DNA of 31,736 bases from Streptosporangiaceae bacterium (lineage in GTDB: Bacteria > Actinomycetota > Actinomycetes > Streptosporangiales > Streptosporangiaceae): the NCBI GenBank assembly GCA_030040475.1, contig JASHTQ010000084.1:1-31736 (forward strand), given 5' to 3'. Below are positions 23,653 through 30,889 of this stretch, piece after piece. The notes beneath the pieces are model-generated. The model saw nothing but the letters and a program-made list of their open reading frames with translations. It did not search any database and was not told where the DNA came from. Each line of letters begins with the position of its first letter. The stretch's first letter is position 1. The translations under genes and the position numbers were made by a program.

Positions 23653-24711
23653 GTGACGCTTTCCGATCGGCGTGACGGGCAAGGCCAGCAGGCGGGGCCA
23701 AGCCGGCGCACCCGGCCGACGCTTGCCGAGATAGCCGCCGAGGCCGGTGTCTCGCTGCCCACGGTCTCCAAGGTCATCAACGGGCACGCCGACGTCGCCG
23801 CCGCCACCAGAGCGCGGGTCGAGCAGCTGCTCGGTGAGCGCCGCTACCGGCGCCCGGGCATCCGCAGGGGCCGGCACGCGGGCCTCATCGACGTGGTCTT
23901 CAACGGGCTGGACAGCCCGTGGGCGGTGGAGATCCTGCGCGGGGTGGAGGAGTGGTGCTCCGCGCACGGCATCGCCGCCGCCGTCTCCTCGGTTCGCCAC
24001 GGCAGCGCCAGGCCCGCCAGCTGGACAAGCGCGCTGGCCAGCCACGCCACCGACGGGGTGCTGCTGGTCACCTCGGAGCTCACCACGGGCCAGCTGCGCC
24101 AGCTGCGTGAGGAAGATATCCCGCTGGTGGTCATCGACCCGGTCAACCTGCCCGATCCTGACCTGCCGGGCGTCGGCGCCACCAACTGGGCAGGCGGTCT
24201 GGTGGCCACCGAGCACCTGCTCGGCCTCGGGCACCGCCGGATCGCCGCGATCGGCGGCCCGGAAAGCTACCTGTGCAGTCATGCCCGCATCGACGGCTAC
24301 CGGTCGGCACTGGAGCGCGCGGGCCTGACGTACGACCCGGGGCTCGTACGGAACGGCGACTTCCACTACGAGGGCGGGTTCTTGCGGGCGCAGTCCCTGC
24401 TCGACCTGGCCGAACCGCCCAGTGCCATCTTCGCGGGCAGCGACCAGCAGGCGCTCGGCGTCTACGAGGCGGCGCGCCAGCGCGGCCTGCGCGTCCCGCA
24501 GGATCTGAGCGTCGTCGGCTTTGATGACCTGCCCATGTCCCGGTGGTCCTCACCGCCGCTGACGACGATCCGCCAGCCGCTTGCCGAGATGGGCAGGCTC
24601 GCGGCCGAGATGCTCAGCACTCTCGTCGAGGGCCTGACGCTGTCCAGCCCCCGGATGGAACTGGCCACCGAACTTGTCGTGCGGGGATCCACGGATCCGC
24701 CGTCCCGATAG
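23653..24711 (+). CDS. LacI-family transcriptional regulator, first of tandem pair
   Basis: Sugar-responsive repressor, 352 aa, GTG start with GGGAGG about 10 nt upstream. An N-terminal tail of about 24 residues precedes the helix-turn-helix LAEIAAEAGVSLPTVSKVIN; the hinge region is RRYRRPGIRRGRHAGLIDVV. The effector domain includes DSPWAVEILRGVEEW, GATNWAGGLVATEHLL, GHRRIAAIGGPESYLCSHAR, IFAGSDQQALGVYEAARQRG and VVGFDDLPMSRWSSPPLTTI. It is a close paralogue of the next gene, with the same recognition helix LPTVSKV. It is divergent from importer 2 and presumably represses it together with its neighbour and the GH3 gene (inference). Confidence 0.92.
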   Translation: MTLSDRRDGQGQQAGPSRRTRPTLAEIAAEAGVSLPTVSKVINGHADVAAATRARVEQLLGERRYRRPGIRRGRHAGLIDVVFNGLDSPWAVEILRGVEEWCSAHGIAAAVSSVRHGSARPASWTSALASHATDGVLLVTSELTTGQLRQLREEDIPLVVIDPVNLPDPDLPGVGATNWAGGLVATEHLLGLGHRRIAAIGGPESYLCSHARIDGYRSALERAGLTYDPGLVRNGDFHYEGGFLRAQSLLDLAEPPSAIFAGSDQQALGVYEAARQRGLRVPQDLSVVGFDDLPMSRWSSPPLTTIRQPLAEMGRLAAEMLSTLVEGLTLSSPRMELATELVVRGSTDPPSR

Positions 24712-24819
24712 CGCCCGGCGCACCGTGCTGTAGGCTCCGGCCTAGCTCCTGCGGCCCGATATGTGACCGAAATAACGATCCGGGCCAAGTTAGTAGATGA
24801 CGAGCGCGGCGCTAGGCGT

Positions 24820-24846
24820 TACGATACCGCTATCGAAATTGTTTCG
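24820..24846 (+). promoter_or_regulatory. -10 element and operator-like site D of the second LacI gene
   Basis: TACGAT (24820-24825) followed by CGAAATTGTTTCG (24834-24846), a palindrome with CGAAA/TTTCG arms and a 3-bp centre. The layout and the sequence TACGATA.CCGC match the control region of the first LacI gene, so the promoter-operator was duplicated with the gene. Confidence 0.55.
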
Positions 24847-24860
24847 GGGAAGGTGACCGG

Positions 24861-25958
24861 GTGCCGTCAAGCAGGGAGCAAGCGCTCGACAGGTCCACGA
24901 CTGCGCCGCCTGTAGGCAGGGAAGACGACTCGCGGCGCATCACTCTCGCCATCATCGCGGCCGAGGCGGGGGTCTCGCTGCCCACCGTGTCCAAGGTCGT
25001 CAACCGGCGCCCCGATGTCGCGGCCGCCACCCGCGCCAGGGTCGAGCGGCTGCTCGACAAGCATCACTACTCGCGGGCAGGGACGCGCCGGCGGCACCGG
25101 TCAGGGCTCATCGACCTCGTGTTCAACGGCCTGGACAGCCCGTGGGCCGTCGAGATCCTGCGCGGGGTAGAGGAATGGGGCGCGGCGCACGAGACCGGCG
25201 TCGCCGTCTCGTCCGTGCGGCACGGCAACGCCCGGCCCGCCAGCTGGACAAGCGCGCTGGCCAGCCACGATACCGACGGCGTGATCCTGGTGACCTCCGA
25301 GCTCACCGAGGATCAGCTCGGCCAGCTGCGCAGCGACGGCATCCCGCTGGTCGTGGTCGACCCGGTCAACCCCCCGCCGCCCGAGCTGGTGAGTGTCGGC
25401 GCCACCAACTGGGCCGGCGGCCTGGCGGCCACCGAGCACCTGCTCAGCCTCGGGCACCGCCGGATCGCGGCCATCGCGGGACCCGAGGATTACCTGTGCA
25501 GCCGGGCCCGGCTCGACGGCTACCGGTCGGCGCTCGAGCGGGCCGGGATCCGGTTCGACCTGGCCCTGATCAGGCACGGCGACTTCTACCACGAGGGCGG
25601 ATTCCTGCGCGGCGGTGAGCTGCTCGACCTGGCTGACCGCCCGACCGCCATCTTCGCCGGCAGCGACCAGCAGGCGCTCGGCGTCTACGAGGCGGCGCGC
25701 CAGCGCGGCCTGCGGATACCGCAGGACCTGAGCGTGGTCGGCTTCGACGATCTTCCGGTGGCCCGGTGGGTCTCGCCGCCGCTGACCACGGTGCGCCAGC
25801 CGCTGGCCGAGATGGGCCGCGTCGCGGCGCAGATGCTCGGCGAGCTCATCGAGGACATGTCGCTGCGCAGCCGGCGGGTGGAGCTGTCGACCGAGCTGAT
25901 CACGCGGGAGTCCACCGGGCCCGCCGACCTCGTGGGCCGGGTGGGAACGTACCGGTGA
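24861..25958 (+). CDS. LacI-family transcriptional regulator, second of tandem pair
   Basis: Repressor of 365 aa with GTG start; GAAGG sits about 7 nt upstream. The helix-turn-helix is LAIIAAEAGVSLPTVSKVVN, then RRPDVAAATRARVERLL. Most of the effector domain matches the first copy word for word (DSPWAVEILRGVEEW, ASWTSALASH, GSDQQALGVYEAARQRG, VVGFDDLP). Differences cluster in the N-terminal tail, the hinge (HHYSRAGTRRRHRS), a Pro-rich loop (VNPPPPELVS) and the C-terminal tail. The last codons overlap the GH3 start as GTGA, so repressor and enzyme are made from one message. The pair may sense different sugars at shared operators. Confidence 0.92.
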   Translation: MPSSREQALDRSTTAPPVGREDDSRRITLAIIAAEAGVSLPTVSKVVNRRPDVAAATRARVERLLDKHHYSRAGTRRRHRSGLIDLVFNGLDSPWAVEILRGVEEWGAAHETGVAVSSVRHGNARPASWTSALASHDTDGVILVTSELTEDQLGQLRSDGIPLVVVDPVNPPPPELVSVGATNWAGGLAATEHLLSLGHRRIAAIAGPEDYLCSRARLDGYRSALERAGIRFDLALIRHGDFYHEGGFLRGGELLDLADRPTAIFAGSDQQALGVYEAARQRGLRIPQDLSVVGFDDLPVARWVSPPLTTVRQPLAEMGRVAAQMLGELIEDMSLRSRRVELSTELITRESTGPADLVGRVGTYR

Positions 25959-28297
25959 GCCATCCCTCAGTGTCCCAGCCTGGTACGGCCGTCACGCAGG
26001 TCTGGCGCGACCCGTCGCGCCCGGCCGCGGAGCGGGCCGAGGACCTGCTGGCCCGGATGACCCTGGAGGAGAAGGCCGCCCAGCTGACCAGCTTCTGGAT
26101 CGGCACCGACACGCGTGACCCGAACGTCGCCCCGATGCAGGACGGCCACGGCGCGAGCCCGCCGCCGCTGGCCGAGGTGATCCGCGACGGCCTCGGCCAG
26201 GTCACCCGGTTCTTCGGCACCCGCCCGGTAGCCCCGGACACGGCCGCCCGCGGGCTGGCCGAGCTCCAGGCCCAGATCGTCGCGGCGAGTCGCTTCGGCA
26301 TCCCCGCAGTCGCGCACGAGGAGTGCCTGACCGGCTTCTCCGCCTGGACCGCCACGGTATTCCCGACCCCGCTTGCCTGGGGCGCCTCCTTCGACCCCGG
26401 GCTGGTGCGGGACATGGCCGAGGCCATCGGGTCCAGCATGCGCGCGGTCGGCATCCACCAGGGCCTCGCGCCGGTGCTCGACGTGACCAGGGACCCGCGC
26501 TGGGGGCGGACCGAGGAGAGCATCGGCGAGGACCCCTACCTGGTCGGCTGCATCGGCACCGGCTACGTGCGCGGCCTGCAGGCTGCCGGGATCCAGGCGA
26601 CGCTGAAGCATTTCGCCGGATACTCTGCCTCCCGCGCGGGGCGCAACCTGGCCCCGGTGGCCATGGGCACGCGCGAGTTCGCGGACGTTCTCGTGCTGCC
26701 GTTCGAGATGGCGATTCGGCTCGGCGGCGCCAGGTCGGTGATGCCGTCCTACACGGACGTGGACGGCGTTCCGGTGAGCGCCGACCGCGGGCTGCTCACC
26801 GGCGTGCTGCGCGACGAACTCGGCTTTGACGGCGTTGTCGTCTCGGACTACTTCGCCATCACCTTCCTGCAGACGCAGCACGGCGTGGCCGGGACCGCGG
26901 CCGACGCCGCGGCGCTGGCCCTTGAGGCGGGCCTGGACGTGGAGCTTCCCAGCGTCTGTTGCTACGGCACGGCGCTTGTGGCCGCGGTGCGCACCGGCCA
27001 GGTGCCGCCCCAGCTCGTCGACCGGGCGGCCGGCCGGGTGCTGCGGCAGAAGCTGGAGCTCGGCCTGCTCGACCCGGGCTGGAGCGCGGCGGCCGGCGAT
27101 CCGGGCGCCGTCATCGACCTGGACCCGCCGGCTCAGCGCAACCTGGCCCGCCGCCTCGCCGAGGAATCCGTGGTCCTGCTCGCAAACCGGGACGCCTCGC
27201 TGCCGCTGCGGCCGGACGCCCGCCTTGCCGTGATCGGGCCGCTCGCCAACGATCCGCTGGCCTTCTTCGGCTGCTACAGCATGGCCCGTCACCTAGGCGG
27301 CAGGTACCCGGAGGCCGCCGAGGGCGTGGCGGTGACCACGCTCCTCGGCGCGCTGCGGGCCGAACTGCCCGAGGCGTCGATCTCGCACGTGCCCGGCTGC
27401 GACGTCCGCGGCGAGGACCGCTCCGGGTTCGCGGCCGCGGCCGAACTCGCCGGCGCCGCCGACGTCGTGCTCGCCGTGCTCGGGGACAAGGCGGGACTGT
27501 TCGGCCGCGGTACCTCTGGCGAGGGCTGCGACGCTGCCGACCTGCGGCTGCCCGGCGTGCAGGAGGACCTGCTGCAGGCGCTGGCCGATACCGGCACGCC
27601 GGTCGTCCTGGTGCTCGTAACCGGCCGCCCCTACGCAATCGGCCCGGCCGTCGGCCGCCTGGCCGCCGCGGTCCAGACGTTCTTCCCCGGCGAGGAGGGC
27701 GGCGCGGCGATCGCCGGCGTGCTGTCCGGACGGGTGGTCCCCAGCGGCCGGCTGCCGGTCGAGATGCCCAGGCTGGCAGGGGCGCAGCCATCCTCGTACC
27801 TGCGCTCCCGGCTGGCCGGCCGGCATCCGGCGAGCTCGATCGACCCGACCCCGCTGTTCGCGTTCGGCCATGGGCTGTCCTACACCGACTTCGAGTACGC
27901 CGACCTGGCCGTCGGCCCGGAGCAGATCGAGACTGACGGCACGGCAGAGATCTCCTGCACTGTGCGTAACACCGGCACCAGGCCGGGTACCGAGGTCGTC
28001 CAGCTCTACCTGAGCGACCCCGTGGCCCAGGTCGTCCGCCCGGTCCGGTGGCTGGCGGGCTTCGCCAGGGTCCCGCTCGATCCGGGGCAGGCCCGCCGGG
28101 TGACGTTCCGGCTGCACGCCGACCGCACCGCGTTCCACGGCACGGCGGGCGTGCGCGTCGTCGAACCGGGCGAGATCGGCGTGGCGGTCGGCGGCGCGTC
28201 GGATCGGCTGCCGCTGACCGGGTCGTTCACCCTGTGCGGCGCCGAGCGCATCGTCGGCGCCGGGCGGGTCCTCGACACCCCCGCCGAGATCCGCTGA
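25955..28297 (+). CDS. Beta-glycosidase, glycoside hydrolase family 3 (beta-glucosidase/beta-xylosidase type)
   Basis: Retaining exo-acting beta-glycosidase, 780 aa, without signal peptide, so cytoplasmic. The (beta/alpha)8 domain starts at ERAEDLLARMTLEEKAAQL and has LAPVLDVTRDPRWGRTEES, LKHFAGYS (Lys218-His219) and the nucleophile Asp298 in GVVVSDYF. The second alpha/beta domain carries the probable acid/base Glu523 in GTSGEGCDAADLRLPG. A C-terminal fibronectin-III-like domain (EISCTVRNTGTRPGTEVVQLYLSDP) closes the protein. KHFAGYSASRAGRNLAPV resembles BxlA-type enzymes of Streptomyces, so beta-xylosidase activity is possible. GTG 25955 overlaps the LacI stop as GTGA; longer in-frame starts lie within the LacI gene and are rejected. 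The stop lies in a 15-bp repeat. Confidence 0.93.
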   Translation: MSHPSVSQPGTAVTQVWRDPSRPAAERAEDLLARMTLEEKAAQLTSFWIGTDTRDPNVAPMQDGHGASPPPLAEVIRDGLGQVTRFFGTRPVAPDTAARGLAELQAQIVAASRFGIPAVAHEECLTGFSAWTATVFPTPLAWGASFDPGLVRDMAEAIGSSMRAVGIHQGLAPVLDVTRDPRWGRTEESIGEDPYLVGCIGTGYVRGLQAAGIQATLKHFAGYSASRAGRNLAPVAMGTREFADVLVLPFEMAIRLGGARSVMPSYTDVDGVPVSADRGLLTGVLRDELGFDGVVVSDYFAITFLQTQHGVAGTAADAAALALEAGLDVELPSVCCYGTALVAAVRTGQVPPQLVDRAAGRVLRQKLELGLLDPGWSAAAGDPGAVIDLDPPAQRNLARRLAEESVVLLANRDASLPLRPDARLAVIGPLANDPLAFFGCYSMARHLGGRYPEAAEGVAVTTLLGALRAELPEASISHVPGCDVRGEDRSGFAAAAELAGAADVVLAVLGDKAGLFGRGTSGEGCDAADLRLPGVQEDLLQALADTGTPVVLVLVTGRPYAIGPAVGRLAAAVQTFFPGEEGGAAIAGVLSGRVVPSGRLPVEMPRLAGAQPSSYLRSRLAGRHPASSIDPTPLFAFGHGLSYTDFEYADLAVGPEQIETDGTAEISCTVRNTGTRPGTEVVQLYLSDPVAQVVRPVRWLAGFARVPLDPGQARRVTFRLHADRTAFHGTAGVRVVEPGEIGVAVGGASDRLPLTGSFTLCGAERIVGAGRVLDTPAEIR

Positions 28298-28328
28298 CCC
28301 GAGATCCGCTGGCCCGAGATCCGCTGGC
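28284..28328. repeat. 15-bp direct repeat, three copies, across the GH3 stop
   Basis: CCGAGATCCGCTGAC (28284-28298), CCGAGATCCGCTGGC (28299-28313) and CCGAGATCCGCTGGC (28314-28328). The first copy holds the GH3 TGA stop; the others have TGG in that place. The repeat fills most of the 42-bp gap before the convergent trpS gene. No hairpin terminator is obvious here. Confidence 0.9.
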
Positions 28329-28339
28329 CGGCCCGGCGG

Positions 28340-29374
28340 TCAGTAGTGCATGCCCATCGCGGCCCGGACCTCGGTCAGCGTCGCCGCGGCGATGTCGTTC
28401 GCCCGCTCGTTGCCGTCCCGCAGCACCTGCCGGACGTAACCGAGGTCCCGCGCATACTCGGCCCGCCGCGCCCTGACCGGGGCCAGCGTCTGGTTGACCG
28501 CGGCGGTGACGGTGTCCTTGAGCGCGGCCGAGCCCCCGGCGCCGACCTCTGCGGCCACCTGCCGCGGGTCGCGGCCCAGGCACAGCGCCGCGAGCAGGAC
28601 CAGGCTGGAGACCTCGGGCCTGGCATCCGGGTCATAGGCGATGTGCCGCTGCGCATCGGTCTTCGCCGCGCGGATCAGCCGCGCCGTCTGGTCCGCGTTC
28701 GCCGACAGCGGGATGGTGTTGCCGCGGCTCTTGCTCATCTTGGTCCCGTCGGTCCCGAGCAGCAGCGGCGCCGCCGACAGCAGCGCGTCGGGCACCGGGA
28801 ACACCGGCGCGTACCTGTCGTTGAACCGCCGCGCGATCGTCCGGGTGACCTCCAGGTGCGGCAGCTGATCCTGGCCCACGGGCACCAGGTTGGCCTTGCA
28901 GAACAGGATGTCCGCGGCCTGGTGCACGGGATAGGTCAGCATCAGGCCGCTGACGGCGGACTGCCTGGAGTGCGCGATCTCGTCCTTGACCGTGGGGTTG
29001 CGGCTGAGCTCGGGCACCGAGACCAGGCTGAGGAACGGCAGCAGCAACTGGTTGAGCGCGGGCACCGCGCTGTGCGCGAAGATCGTGGCCCGGTCGAGCC
29101 CGATCGCCAGGTAGTCGAGCATCATGGCGGTGACATGCTCGTCCAGGCGCTCCGCCGTGTCCCGGTCGGTCAGCACCTGGTAGTCGGCGATCAGCACGAA
29201 GACCTCCGCGCCGAGATCGGCCAGCCTGACCCGGTTCCTCAAGGTGCCGAAATAGTGGCCGAGGTGCAGCGGCCCGGTCGGCCGGTCCCCGGTCAAGATC
29301 CGGAACCGCCCGGCGTCGGCGTCGATCATTGCCTCAAGCTCGGCCGAACGCCGCAGCGCGAGTGCGGTACTCAT
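28340..29374 (-). CDS. trpS: Tryptophanyl-tRNA synthetase, probably the auxiliary (TrpRS-II/TrpRS1) type
   Basis: Class I synthetase that charges tRNA-Trp, 344 aa, cytoplasmic. The HIGH-type motif is TGDRPTGPLHLGHYFG (about 31-46) and the KMSKS loop GTDGTKMSKSRGNTI (about 210-224). ATG 29374 is preceded by AGGAGAGG. Motif wording RPTG.LHLGH..G.L.NRV fits the auxiliary clade that includes Deinococcus TrpRS-II and Streptomyces TrpRS1; members in Streptomyces give resistance to indolmycin. Assignment to that clade is by recall of motifs, not alignment. The upstream leader encodes a peptide with two adjacent Trp codons and a terminator, so expression should rise when charged tRNA-Trp is scarce or the main synthetase is inhibited. 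The gene follows an MFS exporter. Confidence 0.93.
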   Translation of the reverse strand: MSTALALRRSAELEAMIDADAGRFRILTGDRPTGPLHLGHYFGTLRNRVRLADLGAEVFVLIADYQVLTDRDTAERLDEHVTAMMLDYLAIGLDRATIFAHSAVPALNQLLLPFLSLVSVPELSRNPTVKDEIAHSRQSAVSGLMLTYPVHQAADILFCKANLVPVGQDQLPHLEVTRTIARRFNDRYAPVFPVPDALLSAAPLLLGTDGTKMSKSRGNTIPLSANADQTARLIRAAKTDAQRHIAYDPDARPEVSSLVLLAALCLGRDPRQVAAEVGAGGSAALKDTVTAAVNQTLAPVRARRAEYARDLGYVRQVLRDGNERANDIAAATLTEVRAAMGMHY

Positions 29375-29436
29375 CGGTGATCGTCCTCTCCTTAGCGCCC
29401 GGAGGACGGCCACCCCGGCAGGGAAAACGGGGCATG

Positions 29437-29487
29437 AAAAAGGCCGCCCGCCCGGACGGCCCGAACATGGATGCTACAGAGACCGCC
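29437..29487 (-). promoter_or_regulatory. trpS ribosome-mediated transcription attenuator
   Basis: Minus-strand RNA. Segment 2, GGGCGGUC (29487-29480), starts right after the leader stop. It can pair over 8 positions, two of them G-U, with segment 3, GGCCGUCC (29461-29454), as an antiterminator. Segment 3 can instead pair with segment 4, GGGCGGCC (29449-29442), over 8 positions with one G-U and a 4-nt loop, followed by five U (29441-29437): a rho-independent terminator. Within the leader end, GGCCG can pair with CGGUC of segment 2 as a weaker 1:2 helix. A ribosome stalled at the Trp codons would free segment 2 and favour read-through into trpS. Promoter position is not clear. Confidence 0.82.
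29442..29461 (-). terminator. Attenuator/intrinsic terminator ahead of trpS
   Basis: GGCCGTCC-GGGC-GGGCGGCC on the minus strand followed by TTTTT (29441-29437). It is the only hairpin with a clear U-run found in the window. It could also end MFS transcripts; its overlap with an alternative helix argues for conditional termination. Confidence 0.8.
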
Positions 29488-29556
29488 CTACCCGGCCGGC
29501 CACCAAGCACCCAGTACACAACGCATACAGATAAGCATAACAAAGATCAAAATCAT
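29488..29556 (-). CDS. trpS leader peptide with tandem Trp codons
   Basis: A 22-codon frame beginning MILIFVMLIC and ending CVLGAWWPAG, then TAG. Trp18-Trp19 are TGG TGG at 29505-29500. Its start ATG shares one base with the MFS stop (TAATG, 29558-29554), so it may be translated by reinitiation; GGGA upstream is a weak ribosome site. The hydrophobic, AT-rich first half is unlike nearby genes. Role: a sensor for charged tRNA-Trp, with no function expected for the peptide itself. ATG codons 7 and 11 are possible alternative starts; both keep the Trp pair. Confidence 0.75.
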   Translation of the reverse strand: MILIFVMLICMRCVLGAWWPAG

Positions 29557-30866
29557 TATCCCGAACGAGCCGTGGTGCTTGTGCCAGGATCCTTGCTCGG
29601 CCCCGTGGCGGGTCCTCCGCGTTCCGGCTCGGCCGGCTTGGCCGGCTCGGCCACTGCCGATCCGGGTGGTGCCGCGCGGATCGCCCGCCCAGGCCCGGTC
29701 AGCAGGTAGACCGCGGCGGCGCACAGTTCGGTGCCGGCCGCGACCAGCAGGCAGGCGGTCACCGAACGCCCGGCCAGCGGCCCGGCGAGCGCCGCGCCGG
29801 CCGCCAGGCCGGCGATCTTCAGGCTCGCCGCCGTGGTGTAGATCTGCCCTCGCATCTGCTCGGGGGTCTCCCGGTGCCGGATCGCGAACAGCGCGGTCAG
29901 CTGCGGTCCCTCGCCGCCGCCGCCGGCGGCGACCGCGGCCATCGTGAGCCAGCCCGGCGCGACGGCCGCCGCTGCCATGCTTGCCCCGATCAGCAGCGTG
30001 CTGCCGAGGACCCGGACGTCGGGCTCGCCGCGCCACGGGCGGCGGGCCAGGATCGCGTTGGCGACGAGCGAGGCGGCCGCCATCGCGCTGATCAGCAGCG
30101 CGCCGCGTGCCGACCCGCCGAGCCGCTCAGCCCCGAGCACCGGGCAGCAGACGAGGAGCATCCCGATCCCCACGTAGGACACCGCCGACGTCGCGGTGGC
30201 CCGCAGCAGCCTGCGCCGCCGCACGATCGCCGCGAAACCTGCCACGAAGGGCGCAGGGGGCGCAGGGGGCGCAGGACCGCCGGCGGCCATCGGCGGGTAG
30301 CGCGCCAGCGACCATGCCGCCGGCACGGCCAGGGCCACAAGTCCCGCGGCCGCAAGGACCGCGACCCGGGTCCCGAGCCCGGCGGCGATCACCGCCGCGA
30401 GGGCCGGACCGGCCAGGCTGGCCGCGCTGTAGCTGAGCGCGTCCAGCGCCGAGCCCCTGGCCAGCTCCGCTCCGGTCACCAGGCGGGGAAGCTGCGCCGT
30501 CCAGCCTCCCGCCACCGCCGGGTTGAACACCCCGGTGACCAGCGCAAGCGCCACGACAACCGGCATCGGCAGCCGGCCGAGCACGGCCGAGATGACGACG
30601 ATGCCCAGCGCGTAGGCGCCAAGCGTCCCGCCGAGCAGCCTGGCCGGCCGCCTGCTGCGGTCGAGCAGCGCGCCGAAGGCGGGGCCGCCCGCCGCCGCCG
30701 CGACGGTCAGGCTTGCGAGCAGCTCAGACCCGGCCGCCGGCCCGCGCGTCACCGCGAAGCCGAGCAGCAGCAGCGCCGGCCCCGACATCTCGTCCCCCGC
30801 CCTGGCCGCCGCCGCGCCCCCGAGATACCTCCACAGCTTGCGCCACAGGACGTAACGAGAATCCAT
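29556..30866 (-). CDS. MFS transporter (multidrug exporter-like)
   Basis: Membrane protein of 436 aa with about 12 hydrophobic segments in two halves separated by a Pro/Ala-rich loop near residues 196-206 (GGPAPPAPPAPF). The loop after helix 2 is GALLDRSRRPARLLGG, the MFS motif A position (G-x-x-x-D-R). The C-terminal tail is disordered and rich in Ala, Glu, Pro and Gly. It resembles small-molecule efflux members of the MFS_1 type found next to regulators; the substrate is unknown. The start is probably leaderless: TAACGT lies 7 nt before ATG 30866. It is divergent from a CGNR regulator only 23 bp away, which likely controls it, and its stop overlaps the trpS leader start. Confidence 0.85.
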   Translation of the reverse strand: MDSRYVLWRKLWRYLGGAAAARAGDEMSGPALLLLGFAVTRGPAAGSELLASLTVAAAAGGPAFGALLDRSRRPARLLGGTLGAYALGIVVISAVLGRLPMPVVVALALVTGVFNPAVAGGWTAQLPRLVTGAELARGSALDALSYSAASLAGPALAAVIAAGLGTRVAVLAAAGLVALAVPAAWSLARYPPMAAGGPAPPAPPAPFVAGFAAIVRRRRLLRATATSAVSYVGIGMLLVCCPVLGAERLGGSARGALLISAMAAASLVANAILARRPWRGEPDVRVLGSTLLIGASMAAAAVAPGWLTMAAVAAGGGGEGPQLTALFAIRHRETPEQMRGQIYTTAASLKIAGLAAGAALAGPLAGRSVTACLLVAAGTELCAAAVYLLTGPGRAIRAAPPGSAVAEPAKPAEPERGGPATGPSKDPGTSTTARSG

Positions 30867-30882
30867 GAAAACACGTTACAGT
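30852..30882. promoter_or_regulatory. Overlapping divergent promoters with inverted repeat (MFS/CGNR)
   Basis: Plus-strand TACAGT (30877-30882) lies 7 nt before ATG 30890. Minus-strand TAACGT (30878-30873) lies 6 nt before ATG 30866. Both fit a -10 element placed for leaderless transcripts and they overlap by two bases, so the two promoters exclude each other. An inverted repeat GTAACG (30852-30857)/CGTTAC (30874-30879) covers the region and may be the regulator's site. Inferred from sequence form. Confidence 0.45.
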
Positions 30883-30889
30883 GTCGCGT

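Noticed and set aside
28346..29380. Plus-strand open frame opposite trpS
   Set aside because: It mirrors trpS almost exactly and lacks recognisable domains; trpS has both synthetase signatures.
29375..29487. T-box riboswitch ahead of trpS
   Set aside because: No T-box sequence or specifier-loop structure was recognised, while the Trp-Trp leader peptide with competing helices explains the region.
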